Origin: Candidatus Pelagibacter ubique HIMB140
Lineage (GTDB): Bacteria; Pseudomonadota; Alphaproteobacteria; Pelagibacterales; Pelagibacteraceae
DNA length: 64,000 nucleotides
Assembly (NCBI RefSeq): GCF_025558165.1
Contig: NZ_LAMZ01000001.1
Span: 310,001 to 374,000 of the forward strand
Direction of reading: 5' to 3'
This document shows positions 18,062 to 26,300 of the stretch, piece by piece. Position 1 is the first letter of the stretch; the number at the start of each line of letters is the position of its first letter. A program made the translations under genes and the position numbers. The notes beneath the pieces are model-generated. The model saw only the letters and a list, made by a program, of their open reading frames with translations, searched no databases and was not told where the DNA came from.

Positions 18062-18632
18062 TCATATAGATTTTTACTTCGATATTATTAGCCCTTACGC
18101 TTACATCGCATATAAAAAAATTTTAAAAATTAACAATGTTGATTTTAAATTAAAGCCAATATTGTTAGGTGGTCTTCACAACTTAGCAGGTATTACCGCA
18201 CCTGCATTTAACAAATATAAAATGAAAAATATGCAAAATGATTGTGAGCTTGTTTCAAAAAAAAATAACATAAGTTTCAAATGGAATTCTAGATTTCCAA
18301 TAAACTCTTTGCATATAATGAGAGGTTATCTTTGTGTTAAAGATAATAAAAAAGAAGAATACTTAAATAGTTTTTTTGAAGCTTATTGGAAGGAAGATAT
18401 AGATTTATCTAATGAAGAAAATATCAAAATACTATTAAAAAAATTAAAAATTGATGAGAATGATTTTTTTAATTCTATTGGTAATCAAGATATTAAAGAT
18501 AAATTAAAAGAATTAACTCAAGAAGCTTTTAAAAAAGAGGTGTTTGGAGCTCCAACTTTTATAGTTAATAATAAAATATTCTGGGGACAAGACCGTCTAG
18601 AATATGCTTTAGATGAAGTTAAAAATATTTAA
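18054..18632 (+). CDS. 2-hydroxychromene-2-carboxylate isomerase-like, DsbA-fold protein
   Basis: A 192-residue thioredoxin-fold protein. The N-terminal FYFDIISPYAYIAY is the family's glutathione-contacting start (serine rather than CXXC), and EVFGAPTFIVNNKIFWGQDRL near the C terminus is its conserved cis-proline and closing motif. The family includes glutathione-dependent isomerases of aromatic degradation and kappa-class GSTs. No aromatic-degradation genes are nearby, so the natural substrate is open. Confidence 0.85.
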   Translation: MSDHIDFYFDIISPYAYIAYKKILKINNVDFKLKPILLGGLHNLAGITAPAFNKYKMKNMQNDCELVSKKNNISFKWNSRFPINSLHIMRGYLCVKDNKKEEYLNSFFEAYWKEDIDLSNEENIKILLKKLKIDENDFFNSIGNQDIKDKLKELTQEAFKKEVFGAPTFIVNNKIFWGQDRLEYALDEVKNI

Positions 18633-18973
18633 ACTATTTTAAAACTACTATTGCTTATAGATCCAAAACCACCTTCAATGTGAGAAATATTTTTGAAACC
18701 TTTTTCAGTTAAGGACTTTACTGACATCTCAGATCTTATCCCTCCAGCACAAAACAAAACCACTTCTTTATCTTTATCAATTTGACCATTTTTATAAACA
18801 TCACTATTAGGATCAAGAAGAACTTCTAAATTTCCCATAGGTATATGGTTAGCTCCTTCAACTTTTCCTGTAAGTTCTAATTCATTTAATTCTCTAATAT
18901 CAATTAGATTGCATTTATTTTCTTGAACCATTTGATAAGCTTCATCAGCACTTATAGTTTTTATGTCACTCAT
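18629..18973 (-). CDS. Single-domain rhodanese-like protein
   Basis: A 114-residue rhodanese domain with the active-site loop CAGGIRS starting at Cys75. The CH2-type motif NLIDIRELNEL lies near residue 23. Such proteins carry sulfane sulfur as a persulfide on the cysteine. There is no signal peptide, so it is cytoplasmic. The stop overlaps that of the convergent isomerase gene. Confidence 0.88.
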   Translation of the reverse strand: MSDIKTISADEAYQMVQENKCNLIDIRELNELELTGKVEGANHIPMGNLEVLLDPNSDVYKNGQIDKDKEVVLFCAGGIRSEMSVKSLTEKGFKNISHIEGGFGSISNSSFKIV

Positions 18974-19060
18974 AAAATTTAATAATTTTTGGTTTAGGTA
19001 AGTTTTAATTTAATTATTTTATTTTAAAATATCAAAAAAGGACTATATAGCTAGTGTATT

Positions 19061-19528
19061 ATGTTAAAAATTAATTCTAAAGCACCTAGTTTTGTAATTC
19101 CATCAACTTCAAAAGATAAATATTCTTTAAAAGATTCACTTGGTAAATATGTAGTTCTGTATTTTTATCCAAAAGATGACACACCTGGATGTACAATTGA
19201 AACTAATGACTTTAATAAATTACTAGCAAAATTTAAAAAACTAGACTGTGAAGTATACGGGATTTCAAAAGACAGCTTAAAAAGCCATGATAAATTCAGA
19301 GATAAATACAAAATCAAATTTGATTTACTTGCAGATGAAGAAATTAAAGTATTAAAAAAATACAAAGTTTGGGGTAAGAAAAAATTTATGGGACGTGAAT
19401 TTATGGGAATAAATAGAACAACTTTTTTAATTGATAAAAAAGGTAAAATTCTAAAAATCTGGGAGAACGTTAAAGTAAAAGATCACGCTAAAGAAGTCCT
19501 AGAAACATTAAAAGAAATTTCAAAATAA
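19061..19528 (+). CDS. bcp: Thioredoxin-dependent peroxiredoxin, Bcp/PrxQ type
   Basis: Thiol peroxidase of 155 residues that reduces hydrogen and organic peroxides. The peroxidatic cysteine is Cys44 in PKDDTPGCTIET. The resolving cysteine that E. coli Bcp has five residues later is absent (asparagine here); Cys63 might serve, or the enzyme may work as a 1-Cys type. The gene is alone on the plus strand between rhodanese and amt genes. Confidence 0.9.
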   Translation: MLKINSKAPSFVIPSTSKDKYSLKDSLGKYVVLYFYPKDDTPGCTIETNDFNKLLAKFKKLDCEVYGISKDSLKSHDKFRDKYKIKFDLLADEEIKVLKKYKVWGKKKFMGREFMGINRTTFLIDKKGKILKIWENVKVKDHAKEVLETLKEISK

Positions 19529-19559
19529 AAAAAAGGCCCCTTATTTCTAAGGAGCCTTT
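19527..19559 (-). terminator. Intrinsic terminator after the first amt gene
   Basis: Stem arms AAAGGCCCCTTA (19532-19543) and TAAGGAGCCTTT (19548-19559) pair at 11 of 12 positions around a TTTC loop. On the minus strand the stem is followed by eight T residues, a classic intrinsic terminator for the amt transcript. It may also work less well for bcp on the plus strand, where only a short T-rich stretch follows. Confidence 0.85.
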
Positions 19560-19583
19560 AATTGTTATATATTGAGAGATATA

Positions 19584-20876
19584 TTAGTCTCTTATTGCGT
19601 AGGCTTTAACACCAACTTCTGCAACATCAGTTCCAAGTTTTTCAGCTTGAGAACTAATTCTAAGACCAATTGTTTGTTTTAGAACTTTAAATGTGATGTA
19701 AGAAAGTATGAAACTAAATGCACATACTGCAATTACACCTGTTAACTGAGTTCCAAAATTTGTATCTGGGTTGCTTAATGGCACAACTAAAGTTCCAAAA
19801 ATTCCAGCAAATAAATGAACAGGAATTGCGCCAACTACATCATCAATTTTTTTACTTTCTAAAAACTTTGTACCAAAGTACATGATGATTGATCCAACAG
19901 CTCCAATAGCAATTGCAAGCACTGGACTTGGAGTTAAAGGTTCTGCTGTAATTGCAACTAAACCTGCTAATGCTCCATTAAGCATCATTACGATATCAGT
20001 TTTACCACCTAGCAATCTTGTAACTACTGCAGCAGTAACAGTACCGGCAGCACCTGCTAAATGTGTGTTAACTGCAATTTTACTAATTGCATTAACATCA
20101 TCGAACGTTCCCATAGCAAGTTGGCTGAAACCATTAAATCCAAACCAGCCAAACCATAATAAGAAAGTTCCTAATGTCACAAGTGGTATTGAAGATGCTG
20201 CAAATGGGACTAAAGATTTTGTTTCACCTTTTTTATTAAATCTTCCTTCTCTTGCACCTAATAATATTACACCCGCTAAAGCAGCTGCTCCACCACATGC
20301 GTGAACTAAAGTTGAACCAGCAAAATCAGAGAAACCTGAAGTTGCTAACCAACCTCCACCCCACTGCCATCCCATTGAAATAGGATAGATGATACCAGCC
20401 ATGATTGCTGCAAAAATGAAAAATGGCCAAATTTTAATTCTTTCTGCTACAGCACCAGATACAATTGATGCAGTTGCACATACAAACATTGTTTGAAAAA
20501 ACCAATCAGAATAATCTGAATAACCTGTTGAAATTTCAGAAGCATCACTCCACATTGAAAATGATCCAATAAATCCACCTTCAGGAATTCCGTAAGCTAA
20601 ATTGTAACCACAGAAAAAAAATATTAATGAACAAATTGCAAACTTACCTATATTCTTTGCTGCAATTGTTGAAACACTTTTAGTTGTCACCAGTCCACTT
20701 TCAAGCATACAAAAACCTGCTGCCATGAATGCAACTAAAACACCACCAAGATAAAATCCTAATGAATTGAAAATATATTGTCCTTCAGCTGACATTGTTG
20801 TTTCTGCTGAAGCTAAATTAGTAAAGCTTAAAAATATTAATAAGCTTAATGATATTTTTTTTAAATGATTAATCAT
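19584..20876 (-). CDS. amtB: Ammonium transporter (first of two)
   Basis: Amt/Rh channel of 430 residues with an N-terminal signal-like segment (cut near residue 24) and 11 membrane segments. Pore histidines are seen in STLVHACGGAAAL and GAIPVHLFAGIFGTL, and the periplasmic FMAAGFCMLESGL segment is typical. A strong Shine-Dalgarno, AAGGAGAG, precedes the ATG, unusual for this genome and suggesting high expression. No glnK/PII gene lies beside it. The neighbouring paralogue at 21106 has its own terminator, so the two are probably transcribed separately. Confidence 0.93.
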   Translation of the reverse strand: MINHLKKISLSLLIFLSFTNLASAETTMSAEGQYIFNSLGFYLGGVLVAFMAAGFCMLESGLVTTKSVSTIAAKNIGKFAICSLIFFFCGYNLAYGIPEGGFIGSFSMWSDASEISTGYSDYSDWFFQTMFVCATASIVSGAVAERIKIWPFFIFAAIMAGIIYPISMGWQWGGGWLATSGFSDFAGSTLVHACGGAAALAGVILLGAREGRFNKKGETKSLVPFAASSIPLVTLGTFLLWFGWFGFNGFSQLAMGTFDDVNAISKIAVNTHLAGAAGTVTAAVVTRLLGGKTDIVMMLNGALAGLVAITAEPLTPSPVLAIAIGAVGSIIMYFGTKFLESKKIDDVVGAIPVHLFAGIFGTLVVPLSNPDTNFGTQLTGVIAVCAFSFILSYITFKVLKQTIGLRISSQAEKLGTDVAEVGVKAYAIRD

Positions 20877-20974
20877 TATCTCTCTCCTTTTTTTGATCTT
20901 GTCGTTTTAATAAACATTAAAATTTTAAGTACTGCTGATAGGTCAAAAGAGTTATGAGAAATAAGCATATGTGT

Positions 20975-21003
20975 AAAAAAAAGGCCCCATTTCTGGGGCC
21001 TTT
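20975..21003 (-). terminator. Intrinsic terminator after the second amt gene
   Basis: A perfect 10-base-pair stem, AAAGGCCCCA (20980-20989) and TGGGGCCTTT (20994-21003), with a TTTC loop. On the minus strand it is followed by eight T residues. It sits about 100 bases beyond the upstream amt stop and just before the promoter region of the downstream amt. The loop and stem closely resemble those of the other amt terminator. Confidence 0.88.
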
Positions 21004-21047
21004 GGTTATTAACTAACTAGAGAGAGATATAAGTTAATTCTTTTTTT

Positions 21048-21092
21048 AGAGGCTCTTCAATGAGATAACGACATGGAGATCGAAGAGCCTCT
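21048..21092 (-). repeat. Perfect 11-bp inverted repeat in the amt 3' untranslated region
   Basis: AGAGGCTCTTC at 21048-21058 and its exact complement GAAGAGCCTCT at 21082-21092 enclose a 23-base loop. It lies 13 bases after the amt stop and upstream of the intrinsic terminator at 20975-21003. On the minus-strand transcript it is followed by A residues, not T, so it is not itself an intrinsic terminator. It may stabilise the mRNA 3' end or form part of a small 3'-derived RNA. Confidence 0.7.
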
Positions 21093-21105
21093 ATATTGCA
21101 TGCAA

Positions 21106-22407
21106 TTAGTCACGTATTGCGTAAGCAATTACACCTGTTTCAGTAACGTCTGTACCTTTAGTTTCAGCTTCTTTACTTAATCTGATTCCAAACGTACCTT
21201 TCATTATTGACCATATGATGTAAGACACAGCAAACACAAAAATGTTAATTGAAAGTACACCAATTAATTGTGCACTGAACGATGCATCAGCGTTTGTTAA
21301 TGGCACTGCAAGTGTTCCCCAAATTCCAGCAAATAAGTGAGCTGGGATTGCACCTACAACATCATCAAGTTTAAAGCTAAATAATAATTTAGTTCCAAAC
21401 ACTACGATTAATCCACCAACAGCACCAATTAAAATTGCTGCGAATGGTGATGGTGCTAATGGTTCTGCAGTGATTGCTACTAGACCACCAATTGCTCCGT
21501 TTAACATTTGAATTACATCTGTTTTACCGTACATTAATCTTGTAATGATACCAGCAGCCATTACTCCACCACAAGCTGCAAGATTTGTATTGATAAATAT
21601 TGATGAGATCGCAACTGCATCATCAAAAGTACCTAATGCTAATTGTGAACCACCGTTAAATCCAAACCAACCTAACCATAGGATGAATACACCTATTGTT
21701 ACTAATGGAATTGAAGACGCAGCAAAAGGTTGTAACGCTTTTGGTTGACCTTTACTGTCAAATCTTCCACTTCTAGCACCTAACAACATGATACCCGCTA
21801 AAGCAGCAGCACCACCAGTTGAGTGTACTAAAGTTGAACCAGCGAAATCAGAGAAGCCTAGTTCTGCTAACCAGCCTCCACCCCACTGCCAACCCATTAC
21901 GATTGGATAAATAACTCCAGCTAATAAAGCTGCAAATAAGAAGAACGGCCATAACTTAATTCTTTCAGCCATAGCACCTGAACAAATTGAAACTGTTGTT
22001 GCACAGAATACCATTTGGAAGAACCAGTCTGAACCATCTGAATAACCAGTGTCAATTGCACTTGCATCTGACCATGGTGTAAATGATCCAATGTATCCGC
22101 CTTCTGGAATACCATAAGCTAAGTTGTAACCAACTAGCCAAAACATAATTCCAGCAATTGCATACAAACCAATATTCTTTGCACAAATTACCGAAACACT
22201 TCTTGAAGTTACCATTCCAGATTCTAACATTGCAAAACCTGCTGCCATGAACATGACAAGGAAACCACAAATTAAAAATAGTAGAGTGTTAAATATAAAC
22301 CCCACTTCAGCAGAAACAGTTGTCTCTGCCATACCTGCACTACTCATGTTTAGTAAAAATACCAAACTTAGTAATGGTGCAGATATTCTCTTTATTATTT
22401 TAGTCAT
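21106..22407 (-). CDS. amtB: Ammonium transporter (second of two)
   Basis: A 433-residue Amt/Rh channel closely related to the neighbour at 19584-20876, sharing the same ordered motifs (FMAAGFAMLESGM, STLVHSTGGAAAL, GAIPAHLFAGIWGTL). This points to tandem duplication or an old paralogous pair. It has its own signal-like N terminus. The Shine-Dalgarno GGAGGT is 4 bases before the ATG and can pair with ACCTC about 16 bases upstream in the leader to make a weak 5-bp hairpin. Two Amt copies may differ in affinity or expression; the sequence does not say which. Confidence 0.93.
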   Translation of the reverse strand: MTKIIKRISAPLLSLVFLLNMSSAGMAETTVSAEVGFIFNTLLFLICGFLVMFMAAGFAMLESGMVTSRSVSVICAKNIGLYAIAGIMFWLVGYNLAYGIPEGGYIGSFTPWSDASAIDTGYSDGSDWFFQMVFCATTVSICSGAMAERIKLWPFFLFAALLAGVIYPIVMGWQWGGGWLAELGFSDFAGSTLVHSTGGAAALAGIMLLGARSGRFDSKGQPKALQPFAASSIPLVTIGVFILWLGWFGFNGGSQLALGTFDDAVAISSIFINTNLAACGGVMAAGIITRLMYGKTDVIQMLNGAIGGLVAITAEPLAPSPFAAILIGAVGGLIVVFGTKLLFSFKLDDVVGAIPAHLFAGIWGTLAVPLTNADASFSAQLIGVLSINIFVFAVSYIIWSIMKGTFGIRLSKEAETKGTDVTETGVIAYAIRD

Positions 22408-22482
22408 AAGACCTCCACTTGTTAAAGAGGTGGTTTATAAATTTAAAAAATTTAAAAACTAACGCTGATTAGGAAAATTGGG

Positions 22483-22499
22483 TATGCAGTTTTTGCATA
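22483..22499. promoter_or_regulatory. Palindrome TATGCA-N5-TGCATA upstream of the second amt gene
   Basis: A perfect 6-bp dyad with a GTTTT spacer lies 76 bases upstream of the amt start. The TGCA-N5-TGCA core recalls NtrC-type binding sites upstream of nitrogen-regulated amt genes, although the flanking consensus is poor. It could equally be a small hairpin. No -24/-12 sigma-54 promoter is evident nearby. Confidence 0.3.
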
Positions 22500-22503
22500 T
22501 AGT

Positions 22504-22543
22504 AACAGCCCTAAACGAGTTTTTATAATACGTTAGGGCTGTT
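22504..22543 (-). terminator. Hairpin after hupB, possible terminator
   Basis: AACAGCCCTAA (22504-22514) and TTAGGGCTGTT (22533-22543) pair perfectly, and CG/CG beyond one bulged A extends the stem to 13 pairs. It begins 10 bases downstream of the HU stop codon. On the minus strand no T run follows the stem, so it is either a weak or factor-assisted terminator or a 3'-end stabiliser. Confidence 0.5.
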
Positions 22544-22552
22544 AAAAAAATA

Positions 22553-22828
22553 TTATCTATTGAATACTTCTTTTAAAGCTTTTGCTGGTAAGAATTTTAC
22601 TTTCTGAGAAGCAGCGATTTGAATCTGCTCACCAGTTCTTGGGTTTCTTCCAACTCTAGCTTTTCTTTTAGCTACTTTGTACGTACCAAATCCAGCGATT
22701 TTTACTGAATCATCACCTTTTAGTGCATCTAAAATAGTGTTGGTAATTGTATCAAAAGTTCGCTCAGCGTCTGCTTTGCTCAAGTTTAATGAGCCAGAAA
22801 GCTTTGCTACTAGTTGTTTTTTGTTCAT
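22553..22828 (-). CDS. hupB: HU-family DNA-binding protein
   Basis: A 91-residue nucleoid protein with the full HU/IHF signature. The arm motif RNPRTGEQIQIAAS is at residues 60-73 and the C-terminal FLPAKALKEVFN is typical of HU beta. CGGAG lies 5 bases before the ATG, a good Shine-Dalgarno. A 157-base gap separates it from rseP upstream and contains an inverted repeat, so it likely has its own promoter. Confidence 0.93.
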   Translation of the reverse strand: MNKKQLVAKLSGSLNLSKADAERTFDTITNTILDALKGDDSVKIAGFGTYKVAKRKARVGRNPRTGEQIQIAASQKVKFLPAKALKEVFNR

Positions 22829-22905
22829 TTTAGCTCCGGTTTTGTTGGTTAATATTGATACTTGTCATAAACGTTGATAAATCAAGCTTTTTTTTAGTAT
22901 CTTTA

Positions 22906-22932
22906 TTAACAAGACACACAATATCTTGTTAA
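22906..22932. repeat. Perfect 9-bp inverted repeat between rseP and hupB
   Basis: TTAACAAGA (22906-22914) and TCTTGTTAA (22924-22932) flank a 9-base spacer. The same gap contains two direct copies of AACGTTGAT (at about 22871 and 22943). It could be a hairpin after rseP or an operator for hupB. Neither strand has a T run right after the stem, which argues against a classic terminator. Confidence 0.4.
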
Positions 22933-22985
22933 AAATTAAATTAACGTTGATTTTATTGATCTTTTTAACAATTTAGAAATTTAGA

Positions 22986-24098
22986 TTATCTAAATAAACC
23001 AAGGTCTTTTAGGTCATTAAAGGTGGTGAAAAACATCAATGATAGCAACAAAAACAATCCGATTCGAAAAAAGCCCTCTTGTGTTTTTTGAGATAAAGGC
23101 CTCCCTAAAACCTTTTCAAATGCATAAAACATTAAGTGTCCACCATCTAACATTGGTATCGGAAACAGGTTAATTAAGCCTAAACTTATTGAAATATAGG
23201 CCATCATACTAATAAAAGCTAACACTCCAAAGGTTGCAACTTGCCCTGATATTTTTGCAATCCTTATAGGGCCACCAAGTTGCGAGGTGTCTGCTTTACC
23301 CATGATCATTCCACCGATGTATTTTAAAGAAGAAACACTTACGAAATAAACTTCGTTTGCAGCATGATACAATGCTTGTGCTGGACCTAATTTAACATGA
23401 TTAATTTTATCATTGTAAGCACTTAATTTTATACCAACCATTCTTTTATTAATTTTATTTCCTAATCCATCCTCACCTTCAACAATATTTGGTTTTACTT
23501 TTAAAATTAATTCTTCGTAAGAACGCTTAACTTTGAAATCTATAAAGTCTGAAGTTGACATTGTGATATATTTAGAAACCTCCATGATGCTTTTAACTTC
23601 ATTGCCATCAATTTCTAAAATAATATCTTGGTTTTTTAAGCCTCCAACCATTGCAGGGCTATCTTTTTGAACTTCACTAATTACAGCAGGAGTAAAATCT
23701 TTTCCAACAAAAGTGTAAATACAAAAGAAGATTGCTAAAGCTAATAAAAAGTTAGCTAAAGGACCACCAAACACAATTAATACTCTTTGATATAAAGGTT
23801 TTAAAATAAATAATTTATCTCTCTCTTCTTCATTATATTTTTCTAAAATTTCTTCATGATCTGCTTGTGAATAAACATTACGATCTCCAAAAAACTTAAC
23901 GTATCCACCTAATGGAATTGCACATACTTTCCATCTAGTCCCATGTTTATCATTCCATCCAAATAATTCTTTACCAAATCCAATAGAAAAATCAGTGACC
24001 CCTACTCCATATCTTCTAGCAAAATAATAGTGTCCATATTCATGAATAAAAACAACTACTAAAATAAGAATTAAAAATGGAACAATATAACTAAGCAT
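22986..24098 (-). CDS. rseP: Site-2 intramembrane protease RseP
   Basis: Zinc metalloprotease of 370 residues that cleaves anti-sigma factors or other substrates inside the membrane. HEYGH at residues 19-23 in the first membrane segment supplies the zinc ligands and catalytic Glu20, and PMLDGGHLMFY near residue 318 is the second conserved active-site segment. A single PDZ domain lies at about residues 120-205, centred on GGLKNQDIILEIDG; many homologues have two. In many proteobacteria rseP sits between dxr and bamA; here neither is adjacent. Confidence 0.92.
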   Translation of the reverse strand: MLSYIVPFLILILVVVFIHEYGHYYFARRYGVGVTDFSIGFGKELFGWNDKHGTRWKVCAIPLGGYVKFFGDRNVYSQADHEEILEKYNEEERDKLFILKPLYQRVLIVFGGPLANFLLALAIFFCIYTFVGKDFTPAVISEVQKDSPAMVGGLKNQDIILEIDGNEVKSIMEVSKYITMSTSDFIDFKVKRSYEELILKVKPNIVEGEDGLGNKINKRMVGIKLSAYNDKINHVKLGPAQALYHAANEVYFVSVSSLKYIGGMIMGKADTSQLGGPIRIAKISGQVATFGVLAFISMMAYISISLGLINLFPIPMLDGGHLMFYAFEKVLGRPLSQKTQEGFFRIGLFLLLSLMFFTTFNDLKDLGLFR

Positions 24099-24171
24099 AT
24101 TTTTATATTTTAAGTTAATATTAAATTAATCACAACCTCACAATCATCAACAATACTGATACTTTTTGTCT

Positions 24172-24630
24172 TTACGTTTTTATTTTTTTTATAAACTTTA
24201 TATTACGTATTTTTATTATTAATTCATATAGAATTAAAAAAAAATTAATCATGATCATTATTAGTAAAATGTTAAAGAAATTATTGATTTTAAAATTTTC
24301 TACAAATCTCAAATTCAAATATTGATCTATAATGTTATTTTCTAAATAGAATTGATTGTAAGCAATAAAACTTAGAAATATTGTTAAAAATAAAATTAAG
24401 GAAATAGAATAAATATATAAATAATTGTTTTTTTTGTATCTAATTTTTAAATATGAATAAACTTGATTCATATTATAGGTTTTTAACAAATGATTGATTT
24501 CATATCTTCTTACACCTTTAAAGCTTCTCTCTTTTAAAGCTTTAAAAATGATTTCTGATTTGACATCATTAAAATATTCATTGATCTTATCTTTGTTATT
24601 TATCTTCATATTTATAAAATCGATCTTCAA
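24172..24630 (-). CDS. Small two-TM protein, last gene of the membrane-machine operon
   Basis: A 152-residue protein of unknown family. The first 70 residues are charged and helical; two strong membrane segments follow at about 73-93 and 117-140, and a short basic tail ends the protein. The first ATG overlaps the preceding gene by 35 bases; an in-frame ATG at codon 8 (24609) would reduce the overlap to 14 bases and may be the real start. It is one of the most AT-rich genes in the window. It is probably translated with the upstream four genes. Confidence 0.65.
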   Translation of the reverse strand: MKIDFINMKINNKDKINEYFNDVKSEIIFKALKERSFKGVRRYEINHLLKTYNMNQVYSYLKIRYKKNNYLYIYSISLILFLTIFLSFIAYNQFYLENNIIDQYLNLRFVENFKINNFFNILLIMIMINFFLILYELIIKIRNIKFIKKIKT

Positions 24631-25354
24631 TTGCGCTCAAATATCTTTTAAAGTGGTTTTTATTATTTCCTGACTGATCTTTGACCAAAAGATAATGTCT
24701 GCAGGTTTCTTTGTTTAATTCAAAAACATCTTTTGTTTGACTTAAAAATTGATCGGAACTAAGCGTAATATTTTCTACTATACTATTTAAAGGAAGTGCT
24801 TTTCTCTCAGCAATCCTGTGTGGATACCTGCTATCTGTATTTAAAAGAACTACTCCTACATCATTGATAATAGCATCATATAAATACTCTGGTCTTGCAA
24901 TGGTTCCCTCTTTCTTCCAGCATGGAGGCTTATCGTTTCCATAACGTTCTTTATAATATGCTAATTGATCTTTGGTTTTTTCATAATCTTTTAATTTATT
25001 CATCAATTTTGCAATCTCTGTATCCTTTTTTTTTATTTCATTGTAGTTATCTCGAGCCAATATTAATTCACCTATAATTTCCTCAATTTCCATTTCGGCA
25101 AAGTCGCCATTTTTCTCTTTTAATTCTTTTATAGCGTCTTCAAATTTTCTAAACTCAACAAGCCTTGCTGCATCAACATCTAATGCTCTAAACTCTTCAT
25201 TTAATATATTTAATTTTTCAACTTCATTTTCAAGGTCTCTATTTTTTTGAATAAGAGAAGCTGTAATCAATAAAATAAGAAATAATAAAATTAAAATTAT
25301 CTCTGTAATAGTAAGATTTAATAACTGGCGTCTACGTTCTCTAAGATTAATCAC
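24596..25354 (-). CDS. MotB/ZorB-like single-TM coiled-coil protein with novel C-terminal domain
   Basis: A 252-residue protein with a short basic N terminus (RERRR), one membrane segment at residues 15-35, a coiled coil at about 36-138, and a compact C-terminal domain from 143 to 252 that begins PPCWKK and contains a second cysteine at 218 in ETCRHYLLV. This order (short cytoplasmic start, one TM, periplasmic stalk and domain) is that of MotB, ExbD or ZorB partners of ion channels, but I see no OmpA-like peptidoglycan motif. It overlaps the MotA/TolQ-like gene by 4 bases (ATGA). The functional analogy is inference from architecture. Confidence 0.65.
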   Translation of the reverse strand: MINLRERRRQLLNLTITEIILILLFLILLITASLIQKNRDLENEVEKLNILNEEFRALDVDAARLVEFRKFEDAIKELKEKNGDFAEMEIEEIIGELILARDNYNEIKKKDTEIAKLMNKLKDYEKTKDQLAYYKERYGNDKPPCWKKEGTIARPEYLYDAIINDVGVVLLNTDSRYPHRIAERKALPLNSIVENITLSSDQFLSQTKDVFELNKETCRHYLLVKDQSGNNKNHFKRYLSAIEDRFYKYEDK

Positions 25355-26295
25355 TTACTTTTTTTTAAATTGTCAGAGATAAATTTAGCAACATTGACCA
25401 GATTTTTTGAAAGTGCTTCAAGAGTTTCTTTGCTGTTAGCAAATTCTTCATTAAGAAGTTTTGATTGATTTGAAATTGATGCGTTTAATGATTTAAAGTT
25501 TTCTGAAACTTTGTGTATTTCACTTTCAGCTGAACTTTTTTTTAGACCTGCCTCTAAATCATTTAAAGTCTTAACAATACCATCTGTTGCATCTTGAAAT
25601 TCAATAAATTTGTCAGTTGGTATATTAATTTTTGATATTTTTTTTGTTATATCGTTAGCCTTAATATTGAACTCGTCTATTACCTCCTTTGATTTCTGAG
25701 TACTATCTTGAAGAATTTTGCTATTTTCTTCCATATATTTTCTTAAACTAGATGAGCTATCTTGTAAGGCTTTATCAGTATTTTTGGATATATTAACTGA
25801 TTGGTTTTTTAATATATCGATTGAGGCAATAAGTTGAGTATTTAGTTTTCTTGCTGAGTCAGAAATTTGAGCTTCTGCTTTTTCTTTAATTTCATCTAAG
25901 TTTTCACGAAATTGGCTAAGAACTATCCTGCCAATTAGACCTACTAAAGTTGTTGTGATTGCTACACCAAAATTTTTTAACAAATCATTAATATTTTCCT
26001 CAATACTAAACAAAGAAACTGCCAATGCCGTTAATGTATAAAGAAATCCTAGATAATAAAAACTATCCCCTAATTGTTCATCACGAACAAATTTATTAAA
26101 TTTTTTATTCAAAAATAGTATTCCAAATAAATAAATGATCATTAAACCAAATAAAATAAAAGTTGTTGTGAATTCTCCTGGAATTCTGGGACCCAGAGCG
26201 ATTATAATTGCCCCAATTAAATATGTTCCAAAAAAGACATATTTAACTGAACTATCATCTAATTTATCAAAATAAAATTTTTTTACTTTTTTCAT
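25351..26295 (-). CDS. MotA/TolQ/ExbB-like membrane protein with long coiled-coil tail
   Basis: A 314-residue protein with four membrane segments (about 18-36, 42-63, 77-98 and 104-127) and then about 185 residues of predicted coiled coil. The third and fourth segments, with YYLGFLYTLTALAVSLF and FGVAITTTLVGLIGR, follow the pattern of the two pore-lining helices of the MotA/TolQ/ExbB superfamily (small-residue first helix, then threonine-glycine-rich second helix). A long helical cytoplasmic tail on such a channel is also seen in the ZorA protein of Zorya anti-phage systems. It starts 5 bases after the VWA-like gene and overlaps the next by 4 bases. Confidence 0.68.
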   Translation of the reverse strand: MKKVKKFYFDKLDDSSVKYVFFGTYLIGAIIIALGPRIPGEFTTTFILFGLMIIYLFGILFLNKKFNKFVRDEQLGDSFYYLGFLYTLTALAVSLFSIEENINDLLKNFGVAITTTLVGLIGRIVLSQFRENLDEIKEKAEAQISDSARKLNTQLIASIDILKNQSVNISKNTDKALQDSSSSLRKYMEENSKILQDSTQKSKEVIDEFNIKANDITKKISKINIPTDKFIEFQDATDGIVKTLNDLEAGLKKSSAESEIHKVSENFKSLNASISNQSKLLNEEFANSKETLEALSKNLVNVAKFISDNLKKSK

Positions 26296-26300
26296 ATTAT

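Noticed and set aside
19882..20304. 140-codon plus-strand frame inside the amt gene
   Set aside because: Alanine- and proline-rich product is the antisense image of a conserved Amt protein; no start signal or independent support.
22677..22877. Plus-strand frame antisense to hupB
   Set aside because: The opposite strand encodes a textbook HU protein; this frame has no family features and is a shadow.
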